DNA from: Epinephelus fuscoguttatus | Taxonomy: Eukaryota; Chordata; Actinopteri; Perciformes; Serranidae | DNA: 64,000 bases | Direction: 5' to 3' | Assembly: GCF_011397635.1 (NCBI RefSeq) | Contig: NC_064753.1 | Coordinates: 25,506,322-25,570,321, forward strand | Shown here: one piece after another, positions 30,110 to 41,000 of the stretch | Numbering within the stretch: position 1 is the stretch's first letter | How the letters are laid out: each line of letters starts with the position of its first letter | Position numbers and translations under genes: made by a program | Notes under the pieces: model-generated | Told to the model about the DNA's origin: nothing | Databases searched by the model: none | Seen by the model: only the letters and a program-made list of their open reading frames with translations

Positions 30110-30735
30110 GCGGTTAGACCTAGATAAGAAATTAGCTCTCTAGCGCCCCCATTTTGTTTGATCGGGTCAATAATGGAGGGGTCCCCTCAGATTATGTGTG
30201 ATCATATGTCTACAAAGTTGCATGGTGATCGGTTATACACCTTTATGTGATGAGCCACGCCCTCCGCAATATTCATTGCCTTATAGAAGCTCAGTTTTAG
30301 TAAGTTTTCCAACTTTTGCCAAGAGGGAACTTTAGATATTGGTCCCTAGATTATGTTCACCGAGTTTCATGCAGATCGGTCAAACTTCCTAGGAAGAGAT
30401 CGATTTGAAGTGTTTTTCAAAAAATTCAAAATGGCGGAAAATCTATAAAACCGGAAGTTATGGGTTCTTGAGGCAAATGTGTTCATCATGAGGAGAGGCG
30501 TCTCTGTGCAAAGTTCCATGTCTTTACAACATACGGGGCATGAGATATGCTCATTCAAAGTTTGCAATTTCATTCATTGCTATAGCGCCCCCCTTTGGCC
30601 AATTGATGTAATATTGCTTCATTCGCATCCTCCCATGACCCTCTACCACTGTGCCAAATTTCACATGGATTCACCGAGTCAGTGAGGAGAAAAACGTGGA
30701 ACAGACACACACACAGAGTTTTCGTCATTATATAG
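30110..30735. mobile_element. Unclassified teleost dispersed repeat with repeated gcgccccc motif
   Basis: Text such as ctctagcgcccccattttg (30140) and ctatagcgcccccctttgg (30580), gtttcatgcagatcggtcaa, aaatggcgg and gtgccaaatttcacatggat is characteristic of a fish repeat I recognise but cannot name. It ends in acagacacacacacagag and a TA-rich stretch. Confidence 0.5.
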
Positions 30736-30752
30736 TAAGATATACATGTATG

Positions 30753-30756
<4 letters not shown>

Positions 30757-30785
<29 letters not shown>
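30757..30785. repeat. (AC)n microsatellite
   Basis: A pure AC run followed by a TA-rich stretch. Confidence 0.93.
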
Positions 30786-30786
<1 letters not shown>

Positions 30787-30800
30787 TAGATATATATATA

Positions 30801-31140
30801 TACAGTACAGGCCAAAAGTTTGGACACACCTTCTCATTCAATGCGTTTTCTTTATTTTCATGACTATTTACATTGTAGATTCTCACTGAAGGCATCAAAA
30901 CTATGAATGAACACATGTGGAGTTATGTACTTAACAAAAAAAGGTGAAATAACTGAAAACACGTTTTATATTCTAGTTTCTTCAAAACAGCCACCCTTTG
31001 CTCTGATTACTGCTTTGCACACTCTTGGCATTCTCTCCATGAGCTTCAAGAGGTAGTCACCTGAAATGGTTTCCACTTCACAGGTGTGCCTTATCAGGGT
31101 TAATTAGTGGAATTTCTTGCTTTATCAATGGGGTTGGTGG
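30801..31140. mobile_element. Tc1/mariner-like transposon end fragment
   Basis: Begins tacagtacaggccaaaagtt at a TA and continues tggacacaccttctcattca, the terminal sequence of a very common fish Tc1-like family. The next ~300 bp follow that element's end (gcatcaaaactatgaatgaa; tggcattctctccatgagc; gtagtcacctgaaatgg) to ttatcaatggggttgg, where similarity stops. The transposase gene and the other end are missing, so it is inert. Confidence 0.85.
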
Positions 31141-31808
31141 CACTTGTGTTTCACTGGCACGTAATCACAGGTTTATAAGACTGAATGAAATATAATCTGA
31201 TAGCTTTCTCAGATTATGTGATCAGCTTGTTCACAGCAGTTTGCTAAACTAAGTGTGATGTAGTCTTCCTGTCTTTAAAAGAATTAAAAAAATGTGTGTA
31301 TGCTTCAAATTTTTTACAGCTGGAACAAACGTACACCTGTTAAACATAATTACCAAAGAATAAAAAAAGGAGAATATTAATCAAAGAATTGCATTAACCT
31401 TCTTGTATATACAATATAAGCGACGATAATAAGATAAATGCATGTTAATCTCATTTAAAGTAACTCTTTATAAGCACTACATTACAGTTAAGATGAGTTC
31501 ATAGCCAAGAGGTCGACTTGTTGCGCCTCGTCTCTATTTCTGGAAGCCAAACTGACCTCTTCCGGGGTAACTTGAGACCCTCGTAAGAGTTATTCAGGGC
31601 ATCCGAGTCAAAGGGCAAAAGATAAAAAGCTCTTTCACCTCTGTGCTGCTAAATTTGCACCACATCTGTTTCTCTGCTACTTACTCCTCCACTTCTCTCC
31701 CTCAAACTTCAGTTTGACTTCCATCCATCCATGCTCTAACACTACTGTAGGTAACATAAACACACTGAGTCTCTCCTCAGACCACCATAGCGAGAGCAGC
31801 AATGAATA

Positions 31809-31809
<1 letters not shown>

Positions 31810-31838
<29 letters not shown>
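31810..31838. repeat. (TG)n microsatellite
   Basis: A pure TG run. Confidence 0.95.
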
Positions 31839-31841
<3 letters not shown>

Positions 31842-32288
31842 CTACAGGGACGCTCTTCGGAGGCACAGCACAAAGTGTGTATTGATGGTATTTTTTAACT
31901 TGGACTGCAGGCCATTTTGCTCTCCAGTCAAAAATCACATTTTTGTCACCATTAAAATGAAAAATGTCAGCTGCAGACTGAAGCACTCTGAGCATGAGCT
32001 GGACCTTTTCCTTTAGCCAAAGGTGTTCCAGCTGAGGTCTGTCTCAGAGAGGGTTTATCTGAGTGCCGCTGACCATAGAAATATCAAGTGGTATGACCAC
32101 GACAGTCTGGTCTGAAATGTCTCAGAATATTTAAAGAGTTTCAAGGATGAGGTGACACTCAATGTTTTCTCTTCTTTGTATCTGAAAGTTACTGGATGAT
32201 ATGGAGGCCCATTTGTGCTGCTTTAAAGGCCCAGAAAACCATTCTGGCTTTTCAGTCGGCTTCTTGCAGAGGTGAGGTGAGGTGAGGT

Positions 32289-33104
32289 CTCAAATACTGA
32301 GCTTAAGTAGCTTACAGTTCTGAAGAACTTGCACTTAACTTGAATATTTTAATTTTATGCTAATTTATACTTCACTATAGTTCAGATTCAACTACTGAAC
32401 TTTAGTTAGTAGTTACTCTACAGTTTATTAGCTACCCACAACAGCACCTTGTTGAATCTGTGTCACCATTAAGGCAGGCTAAGGCAAAAGAGAGTCCAAC
32501 CTGGTACTAGCAAGGCATACCTAATACAGTGGCTGGTGAGTACAGTTTTGCTGTTGGTAAACCTTATCCCCAATCAATTAAAAATTGAATTTCTTCACTG
32601 TCTCCATGGAAGTATGTGAGAAAATGTTTCTTCACAAATTCAAGGTAACACTCCATCACTAATTAATATACAGATGGTCATTTTGTGGGTGACGTGTTCC
32701 TTTAAGTAAAAGTAGTGATACCACACTGTATGAATACTCGATTACAAGTACGTCTTGCCTTTAAAGTTTTCCTTAAGTAAAAGGAATCATTAGCAAAATA
32801 TACTATATAAGTATCAAAACTATAAGTACTCATTTGTTAGAATGGGCCCTGTCAGTGTTATATTATTATATTACTATCATTAGTGATACATTAACATCAC
32901 TGTGATAGCTGGTTGAGGTTTGTGGGTAGCTAATAAAACTGTAGAGTAACTACTAACTAAAGTTCAGTAGTTGAATCTGAACTATAGTGAAGTATAAATT
33001 AGCATAAAATTAAAATATTCAAGTTAAGTGCAAGTACTTCAAAACTGTAAGCTACTTAAGCTCAGTATTTGAGTAATTGTACTTAGTTACATTCCACCAC
33101 TGAC
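32289..33104. mobile_element. Long inverted-repeat (hAT-like non-autonomous) element
   Basis: Arm 32289-32440 and arm 32921-33073 are reverse complements over about 152 bp with only 2 mismatches and one 1-bp indel. They enclose a 480-bp centre. The right arm continues to taattgtacttagttacatt and ccaccactgac at 33104, the CAGTGGTGGAATGTAACTAAG-type terminus I know from teleost hAT-like elements. The left terminus is replaced by a gaggtgaggtgaggtgaggt run (32269-32288). No coding capacity. Confidence 0.85.
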
Positions 33105-34077
33105 ATCCTGTGTGAGCAGTGGTGTCTTATGTAGACTTACAATCCTCGGCCAAAGTTAGAGCTGTTTTCCTTATTTGATATGAGACTTGTTCTGTAGGTT
33201 TTGTTTTGTCTGTGCTCTTCTGACTGCTTTGAAGTGGATAGGAAAAGGTGATATCAAATATTATTGGCACCAATTACGATTTAGCAACAATGATGGTGTG
33301 ATTGTTTGCATATGTTGCTGAGCAAGTATCAATCAAATCTGATCAAACATACACATATCTAGCTACAGAAAAGCACTTGAGGTTTGAAACCACATTTCAA
33401 ACCACGACCCTTATTGCTGCATAACGTCAACTGTTACTGTGTGTTTTCTCTTCCTCATAATTAGCACAGATCATCTGATAAACTGTGCTGTATGACATCT
33501 AATTACTGTGAGAATCGTTGCCATATTCAAGACTTTGTGTGATCCCTCTGACATTTAAATAAAACCAATGAGAAGCAACAAGGCACTATTCAAAATGTTC
33601 TCTGAAATTCACACTGTAACTAACATTTTAGACATTCAGTGATTTGGCCTTTCACTGGTTTTATTTGAGGTCTTTGCTGAAATATAAAGTTCTGGTTTGC
33701 CATACAAAATCAAAAACATGCATAAATAAAAATTAATATTCTGACCAAAGTGTCATCTAATTACACATCACTCTCAGCCTCAACATGTGTGATCCAGACT
33801 GGTTTGAGAACTGACGTAGTGCAGCTGCAGCTGACCCAGAAAAACAGAGCTGGACTGAAAAACTAATTCTTTATGGTTGTAACTGTGTTTGTTTTAGTTT
33901 GGTTTGACATTTTACTTTGAGCTCCAACAAAAGGTCAATGTCATTATTGATTATTCTGATGATTTTTTTCTTAATACATAATTTAAATAATGAAAACTGG
34001 CTATACCCTGAACCTCAGGGTGATGTCATCACACTGCTTGTTATGTTTGTGGTCCAAAACCAAAAGACACACAAACA

Positions 34078-35460
34078 AAGGGAGGGAAGGAATGAAGAAA
34101 CTAACGATGGATCAAAGGAAGGAAGAGAGGAAGGAGGGAGGAGGTAAGGAAAGAAGGAGGAAACAACGGGAGCAAGGAAGGATAAAACATAGGAAAGGGG
34201 GGAACAAAAGGAGGGAAGAACAGATGTAAAAGGAGGAAGGAAGTAAGGACTGAGGGAAGCAATAAAGGGAGGAAGGAAGGAACAAAGGGAGAAAGGGAGG
34301 ATTGAACACAAACTGATAGAAGAAGGGGAGGACATATGTAAGAAGGAGAGAACAAAGGAAGGAACAAAGACCATAGGAAGGAAGGAAAAAAGAATGAAGA
34401 GAGGAAGGAAGGGACACAAGAAGGAAGAACAAAAGACACAGGGGGAGGAAGGAAAGAAGAGACAAAGGAATGAAGAAAAGAAGGATGGAAAGAAGAAGGG
34501 AAGCAACAATGGGGGAAGCAGCACAGGAAGGAAGAACAAAAACAAAAAAAGGGAGGAAGGGATGAATGAAAAAGGAAAACGGAAGCAACAAGTGGAGGGA
34601 GGAAGGAAAGAAGCTACAAAATAAGGAAGTGACACAGAAAGGAACAAAAGAAGCACCAAAAGAAGGGATTAAGTAAGGACAGAAGGGACACAGGTAGAGA
34701 GGATGGAAAAAAGGAGGAAAGGAGGTAAGGAAGGATAGAACAGAGGAGGGAGGGAATTAAAGAAGGAAGAAGGATGGGTAGGACGGAGGAAGAAAGAAAA
34801 AAGAAGGAAGGAATGAACACAGAAAGGAAAAAGAAGGGAGAAAGCAAGTAACACTGGTAGAAAGGATGGGGAGGAAAGGAGGAAAGGAAAACAAGGAAGG
34901 AAGGAAGAAGAAAGGAAGGAAGAAACAAACGAAGGAGGAAGGATGGATGGATCAGAGGGAGAAAGGAGCAAATGAATAAATGAAGGAACATAGAAAGGAA
35001 CAACAGAAGCAAGACAGAATGGGAGAAAGTAAGGAAAGAAAGAACACAGGAAGGAAGGAAGGGAAGAAGGAAAAAGGAGGAAAGGAAAGGAAAGGAAAGG
35101 AAGGAAGGAAAGGAAGGAAGGAAGGAAGGAAGGAAGGAGCAAAAGAACGACCACGGGTAGAAAGGATGGAAAAAAGAGGAAAGGAAAGGAAGAAAGGACA
35201 GAATAGAGGAAGGAAGCAACAAAAGAAGGAGCAAGGGTGGATTGAACAGAGGAAGGAAGGAACAAAATAAGGAGGATGGATGGAGGGAACAGAGGAAGAC
35301 ATGAGCAAAAGAAGGAAGAAATGAAGGAACACAGAAAGGAATAACAGAAACACCAGAAGGAAGGGAGAAAGTAAGGAAAGTAGGAACACAGGTAGAAAGG
35401 ATAGAAAAGAGAAAAGAGAGGGAGGAAAGCAAAGAAAGAAAGAAAGGAGAAAGGAGATAA
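34078..35460 (+). repeat. 1.38-kb GGAA-rich polypurine tract
   Basis: Almost pure purine on the plus strand, built from GGAAGG, GGAAC, GGAAAG and AAGAAGG words. Longer phrases recur: acacagaaagg (or acatagaaagg) at 34632, 34817, 34988 and 35329, and ggtagaaaggatgg-like at 34693, 34856, 35156 and 35391. This indicates expansion of a larger degenerate unit of roughly 170 bp. The long minus-strand open frames here (Ser/Phe/Leu/Pro runs) are translation artefacts. The tract ends about 560 bp upstream of the galnt2 ATG. Confidence 0.95.
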
Positions 35461-35539
35461 TTGATACTGGTCCCAACCCTTCGGGTTATCTGTGCTGGCC
35501 TGGTTCAGATCCAGAGCAGATAAAGGGATTGTTTTAACC

Positions 35540-36020
35540 CGGTTTAAAGTGTGTGTGGCGCCCCTAGCGTCTCCTCAGAGCTGCTGCAGCTGCACACAGC
35601 AGACAGTGACACCATGTAGCATGATGATCACATCCTCTCTCTCTCAGCTCCCGGAGCCACATAACTGAAATTGTACAACAATCATCGCTCCATAACTGTC
35701 CCCACCCCCTCCACTCGGCTTTAGCACGGACCCGCACGGCACGGCTCGACTCTCTGTCAGCCCCGGCCCTCCTCCAGGGCTGCCTGAGCCGGCGTTTGAT
35801 TGGATCAGAGTCGGCTAGCCTTTGCCCTCTAACCCCGCTGATGTTGGCTGGCTGCTTCCTGCTCCCTCCGCTCCCCCTGACCGACTGACGAAGCCTGCCG
35901 AAGCCGCACGCCGAAGCGCCCTGCACGGACACAGCCGACCGGGACGAGCCGCTACAGCCCGACCAGACCGGAGCAGAGCCACGAAACGTACAGGCGGGAG
36001 GACGAGACGAGCAGGCAGCC
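35540..36020 (+). promoter_or_regulatory. galnt2: galnt2 CpG-rich promoter / 5' UTR
   Basis: GC- and CpG-dense sequence (for example cggacccgcacggcacggct, gccgaagccgcacgccgaag, gaccgggacgagccgctac) directly upstream of the ATG. No TATA box is evident. It fits a CpG-island promoter with a long 5' UTR. The transcription start is not determinable here. Confidence 0.75.
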
Positions 36021-36116
36021 ATGCGGAGGAAATCGAGGATATTGTTATGTTTTGCGGTGCTGTGGGTGCTGGGGATAGCCTACTACTTCTACTCGGGGAC
36101 AGCGTTGAACCGAAAG
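36021..36116 (+). CDS. galnt2: galnt2 coding exon 1: Golgi signal-anchor of polypeptide GalNAc-transferase 2
   Basis: 32 codons, [10 protein letters not shown]...ALNRK, ending at donor aaag|gtagga, phase 0. The start is nearly identical to human GALNT2 ([20 protein letters not shown]): a short basic cytosolic tail (residues 1-6), one hydrophobic signal-anchor (about 7-24), then the start of the lumenal stem. GALNT2 begins mucin-type O-glycosylation by transferring GalNAc from UDP-GalNAc to Ser/Thr in the Golgi. The catalytic GT-A domain and ricin-like lectin domain lie in later exons beyond the window. The fish stem start is shorter and lacks the Gly-rich stretch of the human protein. The ATG context (gcagccATGc) is good. 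Confidence 0.95.
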
Positions 36117-37039
36117 GTAGGATTTCAGTTCCTCGACTGCTTTTTGTGGCCACACAGTCCGTGTCGGTGTCCGTGTGGATGTTTGCTCCCAGGACAAAGC
36201 GAAGATGGAGCGGTGTGATTTGGCGCTGTTGTGTCTCTTTTCCTCGCTTTTTTGCGGTTGCACCGATGCTGTGAAGACTGTGATAAAGGGCCTGCTAGTA
36301 TCAGTGGGCAGGCATTGATTTGGTGGAGATGAGTGTAGACAAGGGCAGCAGGGTAGCGGGGCTGGCCGGTCGGCGTGCACAGACCTCCCGCTGCGCCGGT
36401 GATTGCCTTATCGTGGAAGTGGGAGCGGAGCACGTCCACGCCGGGCAGCCTGTCAGCCACTTTAACGCAGCGGCACCGGTTAATATGAGTTTAGAGTAAA
36501 GCCGCAAGCATGCACGGTGATTGTTATTAATATTAGGCTGCTGGCCTGGCTCACAGGGCCGGGGCGGGGGGGTTAGCCTATAGAGCACGTCAGCACAAGC
36601 TGCTGCTGCTGCTCCCAGAAATGAGCAGAGATCAGGAAGTGTGCAGATTAACACCGGGGTTAAATCACTGATCACTACACCATGCTGCCAGAATGTGATT
36701 TTAAAAACGGCTTTGAAGATGCATAGATTCAATTTAACCTGGCTGCTGGCAGCTGATGGCCCTGCTCTCTGATTTTTATTTGATATACAGTCAAATACCA
36801 GATTTTTAGAACACCAAATTTAGATTAAGGCAGTCTGTAATGCTCTTATGAACAGTTTTTGTTGAGGCTGTTATAGAGATACAATTTTATGTATCTGATA
36901 TTCTGTCTGCCCCATTTTATCAAAAAGTGTGACCAAATATTCAGAAATATAGCTGATACATGTGGCAATAATTGAAGTAATTCCCCAAGCACAACATGCC
37001 AAACAATTGTCCAGCTTTTCAAATGTTTGAATGGGCTTC

Positions 37040-37216
37040 TTTCCTTTTACTCAGTTATAATAATGTAAAATATCTCTGGCTTTTGGGCTGTTGGTTGGAC
37101 AGAACAAACCATGGAAGATGCCGCTTTGGACTCTACTTGTGATGGCCATTTTAAAGTATTTTCTGCTGTTATACCAAACAATAATTGAAAAATTACCTGG
37201 CAGAAAAATCAATTAA
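37040..37216. mobile_element. MITE-like element with TTGCAGCC end (copy 2, fragment)
   Basis: gggctgttggttggacagaac, atgccgctttggactct, ataccaaacaataattg and gctgttgtttgcagcc parallel the copy at 24629-24938, with internal losses. Confidence 0.6.
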
Positions 37217-37661
37217 AAAAGCTGTTGTTTGCAGCCATACTTGTGGCACCTTTCAATATAACTCAACACAGTTCGACGTCGCCACAAACGGCAGCCTCTA
37301 GAATGAGCACACAGTTCTCTGAAACAGTCTGAACATTACAAACTCTATGTAGGACTGTTGTATTAGACTGCAGTAGTTTTAAATAGGTGTACCTAATACT
37401 CTGTCATTTTGTACATGCAAACAACATCCGTAAGTTTGCTCTGTGGTTCTCTTATTTCCTGTCTGTGTCATGTAGTTGATTTACATTTCTCAAACTAGAT
37501 AGCTGGTAAGATTGACTTGGTGTATGTGGAGGCATGGATTCCAGTCATGATATACCAGGCCTGTACATGTACATGCCATAGGATGTCATGCATGAAATGT
37601 AAGGTAATATGTTCCAGGTGTAGAGGAAGACATGTTCCCATTGTATGTACGTCTATATTCG

Positions 37662-37691
<30 letters not shown>
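37662..37691. repeat. (GT)n microsatellite
   Basis: A pure GT run. First of three GT arrays within 400 bp. Confidence 0.95.
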
Positions 37692-37692
<1 letters not shown>

Positions 37693-37860
37693 GGCACAGT
37701 CACTTTTTTGTGTTGGGGCAACATCCTGCTTGTACTTACCATGAGTGTGTGTCTGCCTGTGCTAATATAGGCTAGTGTAACCTGCAGTGTGTATGTATGA
37801 ACTGCTCGGCATGGGTGGTTGTGTGCACAGTACTCTCCCTCTATCACCCCTCTAGATTTT

Positions 37861-37861
<1 letters not shown>

Positions 37862-37904
<43 letters not shown>
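37862..37904. repeat. (GT)n microsatellite
   Basis: A pure GT run, about 21 units. Confidence 0.96.
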
Positions 37905-37906
<2 letters not shown>

Positions 37907-38019
37907 CGTCCTGTGTGTATTCCACCTGTCTCTTGTCTTGTCCTATCCGTCTCTCTGTGTTTGCTCTGCTCCAGTCAACCAGAGCAACCCTTTTACTTTT
38001 CCATTAGGCTGATAGCTGA

Positions 38020-38072
38020 GTGTGTGTGTGTGTGTGTGTGTGTCTGTCCGTGTGTGTCTGTCCGTGTGTGTA
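38020..38072. repeat. (TG)n microsatellite with TGTCTGTCCG interruptions
   Basis: TG run followed by two copies of tgtctgtccg. Confidence 0.93.
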
Positions 38073-41000
38073 TTTGTGGTTGTTAAGGGGGGTCAAAGTG
38101 ACACTCTATGATAAGCAACTTTCTCTGGAGTTGGATTGCAGGCAGCATTAATATGGATCCTGGATGATTGGCTGCACCTGGCTGGTGTCTTTACACAGAG
38201 GGAGATCTAATCTGTTTAAACAAAGGTGGAGCTGCACAGGTTAAGTGCTATTTTCCACCCCTGACCCTCCAGCCCCCCACCCCCCCACCCCCACCCCCTT
38301 TTCTTTGGAAGACTCGAGGCATTTAATAATTTCTCACTGCTGTCAGGAAACAAACTTTGTAGTGAATTTTTCAAAAGCACTCAGGGTTCGTACAAAGGCT
38401 TTACAAAGATGGACCAAATCTCCTGAAACAAGGGCCCATGAAACAAAATTACAGCCACCGTCTTTTGAACACTCGCTGGTGATTAATGTGTCCCTCGAAT
38501 GTAATTTTAGGAAATTCAAAATGTAAAATTTGTAGTTGATCTTCTTTAGAGCTGTGGCTGGTGATTTTTTTTTTTTTTATTTTTTTTTTTTATCAACGCA
38601 TCTGCAGATTATGTGATGATGAAACATGATGTCTTAAATCACTAGTTTTGTCTAAATGACTGTCCAAAGCCCAAATATATCCAAAATACCATGTTATAAA
38701 ATCTTCATATTAAAATGTCTTAATAGTAACTTAATCAACTAATAATTGCAGTACTAGTGCTAATGTCATAAAAAGTTCCTCAGGGGTTCCCTTTGGTTCC
38801 TTTACCTTTTCATCTTTTACCTACAGGGGTGAATAACAGATAAGATTTTATTGGTACCTATGTCATTACCAATTGTGCATGTAGGTCCCATTCTCTATTG
38901 ATTCCCTCATTGATTCCTGATCAGTTTTCTGTGTGGAAAATAGCAGGCCGACACAGGTTTTCAGCATCAATGCAACTGTTTTATTCATCATCTGAAATGG
39001 ATACAATGAGAGCCTATTTGTACAGATATTGCCAGTGTTTCCACTCAAATTATCATTTTACAGACGTTACAAGCAGCACTGTTGTCATCTTTCTTCGTAA
39101 AATTCAGCCATGTTTTGGAGTGATTCTTCTTCTCTGCGTTGAGTCCTTGTTGTTGCAGCATGGACACGTGCGACATGCTGTCACTGAGAGAAATAACTGA
39201 TAAGCTTGGAGGCATATGATTCAGATAGATCCGACAATTTGGAAGCGGTTCTCAACTGAAACCATCCCCAGAGGTAATATAGGTAAATTGGAAAGGTACG
39301 CAACAACCTAATATGTTTGCCAGATATGAATAAATGCTGCCTCTGGATAGTTGCCTTCAAAGTGTGATTCACAAGTGTGTATGTTCATTCCTTCATCAGT
39401 CACACGTGACATAATGGTGACTTGCTGATGTCTGAAGAGAATATCAGACAAGAAGAATTTTTTTTAAATACAAAGATTTCCAAGCAACTGACCTGTCTGG
39501 CAAAACCAGAGGTTATTTATATGCAGCACACATTTCAGCCCAGGACTCCCTCATCCCCCTCTTACTGTCCACACATCGTGGCTGCATCCACCGTTACACC
39601 TCACAAAGCTACATGTTGTTGTGTCATCGCACTGCCTGCAACCACTGTGGTGAATCCAGCAGCTCTGAGCCTGACTGAGCAGGACTCACACTCTCTCACA
39701 GCAGCTAAATTCAAATGCCCACTTTTGAATAATCCAAAGAATACTGTCTCTGCCAGAGGAATTAGTTCAACTAGTTTCTCCAGCTCCGTCGTACACACCC
39801 ATGATAGTGTGGCTCTTAAGATCAAAGCACCCGCCAAAGAGCGTTTCTACTATTATCTGTTCAAAAGTACCCTATTTGGAAAACTGTCCCTCTGGTTAGA
39901 GTCTGTGTGCCAATTTAAGACACTGTTTAAACACAGTATCAGTGCCTGTAAGCTACTGCAGTGTGCTGTGCAAAAATGAACGTTGGTATGTCTGTCAAAT
40001 TCTTTGCAAGACTTTTTTTCTTACAATAAAAAAAGGCTGAAATGTCACCATGTGTCTCCAGAGGTCACGAGCAGACCTTTGCACAAAATATCCCTCATAT
40101 CTTTGATCATATATTTTGGGTTGGTGCGTCATTGGGAAAGTTTGTCTTTCTTTTATTAGTGTCCACAGTGATGCTGCGTGTTCCCAAGCATCTCTCAGGT
40201 TTACTGGCCTGAATTACATGACGTACAGTGTAAAATGAGACAGGATCAGAGCTGAGACTTGAGCCATGTTGCGTGAGGTTTACCTGTCCATCAACAATGT
40301 GCAGCCTCATTTTGGTGCTCCCAGAACTTAGGGGGATTAGATGAGTTCCATAATTTCCATAGTCATGGAAGGAAAATCATAGAAATATGGAGAGTGTAGA
40401 AATATATCATCATGCTTAGAGAGATATCATGCAGACTCATACAGAGGTAATCCCTCTTAATCATCACTTATGACCCACTAGAAGTGTGTGTGGGGTTGTG
40501 TGTTTCTGCTGACGCTCTCCCCTCTGCCTGTATTTTCTCATGTTCTTCTTTCTTTCTGTGCTCAGGACAGCGCTCAGGTGAGGTCGGGCTTTATAAAAAC
40601 GTAGCAACCAGGTGCCAGACTGTAAGCAGCAGGCATCCAAGAGACACAGCACCAAAAAATGCAAATATAGTGAAGCAAAATGCCAAACGAGTGAATCTGA
40701 GGTGGCTTTTACCCTGACTTTTGCTGGCGAGCGTGGGTTAACAAACAGAATCTGACAATCCTGCATAATATACCTTTAATTTTTGCATCAAAGGCCTTTT
40801 GTCATATTTCTACAGTATTATGAGACAGTTCAAAGAAACTGCATATCCAAAACGCTTCGCAAACTGAAAAAACACAAGCGCATTAACAGAAAACAAAATG
40901 TGTTGTAGCTTTTGCATTTGTGTCTTCTGCTGGATATGCATTTTGTTTGAACCGTCTCTGGACCACCCTACTTTATGGATCGAAAGTGACGTTTCCCCTT

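Larger units (their letters stand above)
26891..35540. other. Intergenic region urb2-galnt2
   Basis: No gene seen in 8.6 kb. Contents in order: truncated SINE-like copy, AT-rich AAATAAAT repeats, a SINE with a conserved core, a tRNA-headed SINE, an unclassified repeat, a Tc1-like end, CA/GT microsatellites, a long inverted repeat and a polypurine tract. Confidence 0.75.

Noticed and set aside
34015..35476. Long minus-strand open frames (up to 272 codons) rich in Ser, Phe, Leu and Pro
   Set aside because: They are translations of the polypyrimidine strand of the GGAA tract, which has few stop codons by composition. All three frames are open in overlapping fashion, so none is a gene.
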